DNA of 40,506 nucleotides from NCBI GenBank assembly GCA_009840735.1, contig VXNF01000083.1, positions 74,040-114,545 on the forward strand, given 5' to 3'. The position numbers and the translations under genes are program-made. Shown here piece after piece: positions 39,842 through 40,506 of this stretch. The notes under the pieces were generated by a model. That model ran no database searches. It saw only the letters and a program-made list of their open reading frames with translations, and was not told the DNA's origin. This stretch comes from Acidimicrobiia bacterium. Lineage in GTDB: Bacteria > Actinomycetota > Acidimicrobiia > Acidimicrobiales > CATQHL01. Each line of letters begins with the position of its first letter. The stretch's first letter is position 1.

Positions 39842-40506
39842 ATGCCCCGCCCGCGCGTCGTCGCCGTTGACCCGTCGGGTCCGGCCGCCCTCGCGGGTCT
39901 CGCCGTGGGCGACGAGCTGGTCGCGGTCAACGGCACCGCGCCGCGCGACGTGCTGGAGTACCGCAGCCTCGTCGATGAACCTCTAGTCGAAGTTGAGGTG
40001 GACCGCGGCGGCCTGCAGTTCAGCGTGGAGATCGACAAGGAGGCCGGGGCGCCGCTGGGGCTGGAGGTCCACTCGGCGCTGTTCGATCAGGTGCGCACCT
40101 GCGACAACCACTGCGAGTTCTGCTTCATCTACCAGCTCCCCGCCGGCATGCGCTCCAGCCTGTACCTGAAGGACGACGACTACCGGCTGTCGTTCCTGTA
40201 TGGCAATTTCACAACCCTCACCCGCTTCACCGAAGCCGACTTCGAGCGGGTGCTGACCGAGGGGCTGTCGCCGCTGTTCGTGAGCATCCACGCCACCGAC
40301 GCCGACCTGCGGGCCGAGATGCTACGGAACCGCCGGGGCGCCACGAGCCTGCGCTGGCTGCGGCTGCTGCTGGCCGAAGGCGTGGCTGTGTACGGGCAGG
40401 TGGTGGTGTGCCCCGGCGTGAACGACGGCCCCTGGCTCCAGGACACTCTGTGCGGGGTGCTGGAGTCCTACGCCGACCTGCGCGGGCTGTGCGTGGTGCC
40501 CCTCGG
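39842..40506 (+). CDS. DUF512 radical SAM protein with PDZ-like N-terminus, 3' end missing
   Basis: The frame is open from ATG 39842 to the window end, giving about 221 residues of a protein usually near 430. A short PDZ-like domain (LAGLAVGDELVAVNGTAPRD) is followed by a radical SAM cysteine motif CDNHCEFCF (C87, C91, C94), with the family phrases SLYLKDDDYRLSFLYGN and FVSIHATDADLR. The function of DUF512 proteins is not established; they are often encoded beside the GTPase gene der (engA), which may lie just beyond the window. The DUF512 domain itself would be in the missing part. Confidence 0.88.
   Translation, partial: MPRPRVVAVDPSGPAALAGLAVGDELVAVNGTAPRDVLEYRSLVDEPLVEVEVDRGGLQFSVEIDKEAGAPLGLEVHSALFDQVRTCDNHCEFCFIYQLPAGMRSSLYLKDDDYRLSFLYGNFTTLTRFTEADFERVLTEGLSPLFVSIHATDADLRAEMLRNRRGATSLRWLRLLLAEGVAVYGQVVVCPGVNDGPWLQDTLCGVLESYADLRGLCVVPL

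Overview
The window is high-GC, tightly packed bacterial DNA that looks actinobacterial, and most like a member of the class Acidimicrobiia. The reasons are: many GTG starts; stop/start overlaps of the GTGA type; coenzyme F420 genes (cofD, cofE) beside a sugar-1-phosphate nucleotidyltransferase, as in mycobacteria; a pyrG-xerD ... scpA-scpB-rluB ... cmk gene order; and repeated leaderless-type promoters (a TANNNT box 6 to 9 bases before the start codon). The class-level placement is an inference from memory of such genomes.

Layout. 1-3044: two CorC/HlyC-type CBS proteins (the first cut by the window edge) and an exported coiled-coil M23 peptidase. 3110-6400: an AT-richer island holding an OLD-family ATPase/nuclease, a frameshifted gene remnant and a doubtful lipoprotein ORF. 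A 35-base imperfect direct repeat bounds the island and encodes the last 11 codons both of the OLD gene and of the neighbouring class IV aminotransferase gene. 7272-15763: a His-rich membrane-anchored unknown protein, the nucleotidyltransferase, cofE, cofD, a giant membrane glycosyltransferase and a DUF5719-like exported protein (F420 synthesis plus cell-envelope glycan genes). 15913-17937: an Old Yellow Enzyme family oxidoreductase. 18058-22133: a three-gene cassette of McrB-like AAA+ ATPase, PD-(D/E)XK nuclease and convergent beta-class DNA methyltransferase with an N-terminal helix-turn-helix. 22303-28421: membrane thioredoxin, ftsH, a CPBP protease and a very large membrane protein. 28487 to the end: housekeeping genes pyrG, xerD, trpS, scpA, scpB, rluB, aroH, tyrA, aroA, cmk, plsC, ispH and a partial DUF512 radical SAM gene.

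How the genes work together. tyrA, aroA and aroH act on the chorismate/prephenate branch of aromatic amino acid synthesis. scpA/scpB and xerD serve chromosome condensation and dimer resolution. The nucleotidyltransferase, glycosyltransferase and large membrane proteins suggest surface polysaccharide work. The most interesting parts are the two accessory regions. One is the possibly mobile OLD island. The other is the ATPase/nuclease/methyltransferase cassette, which reads as a restriction-modification system whose cutting arm is McrBC-like and which does not match a common textbook type. No tRNA, rRNA, CRISPR array or intact insertion sequence was seen.
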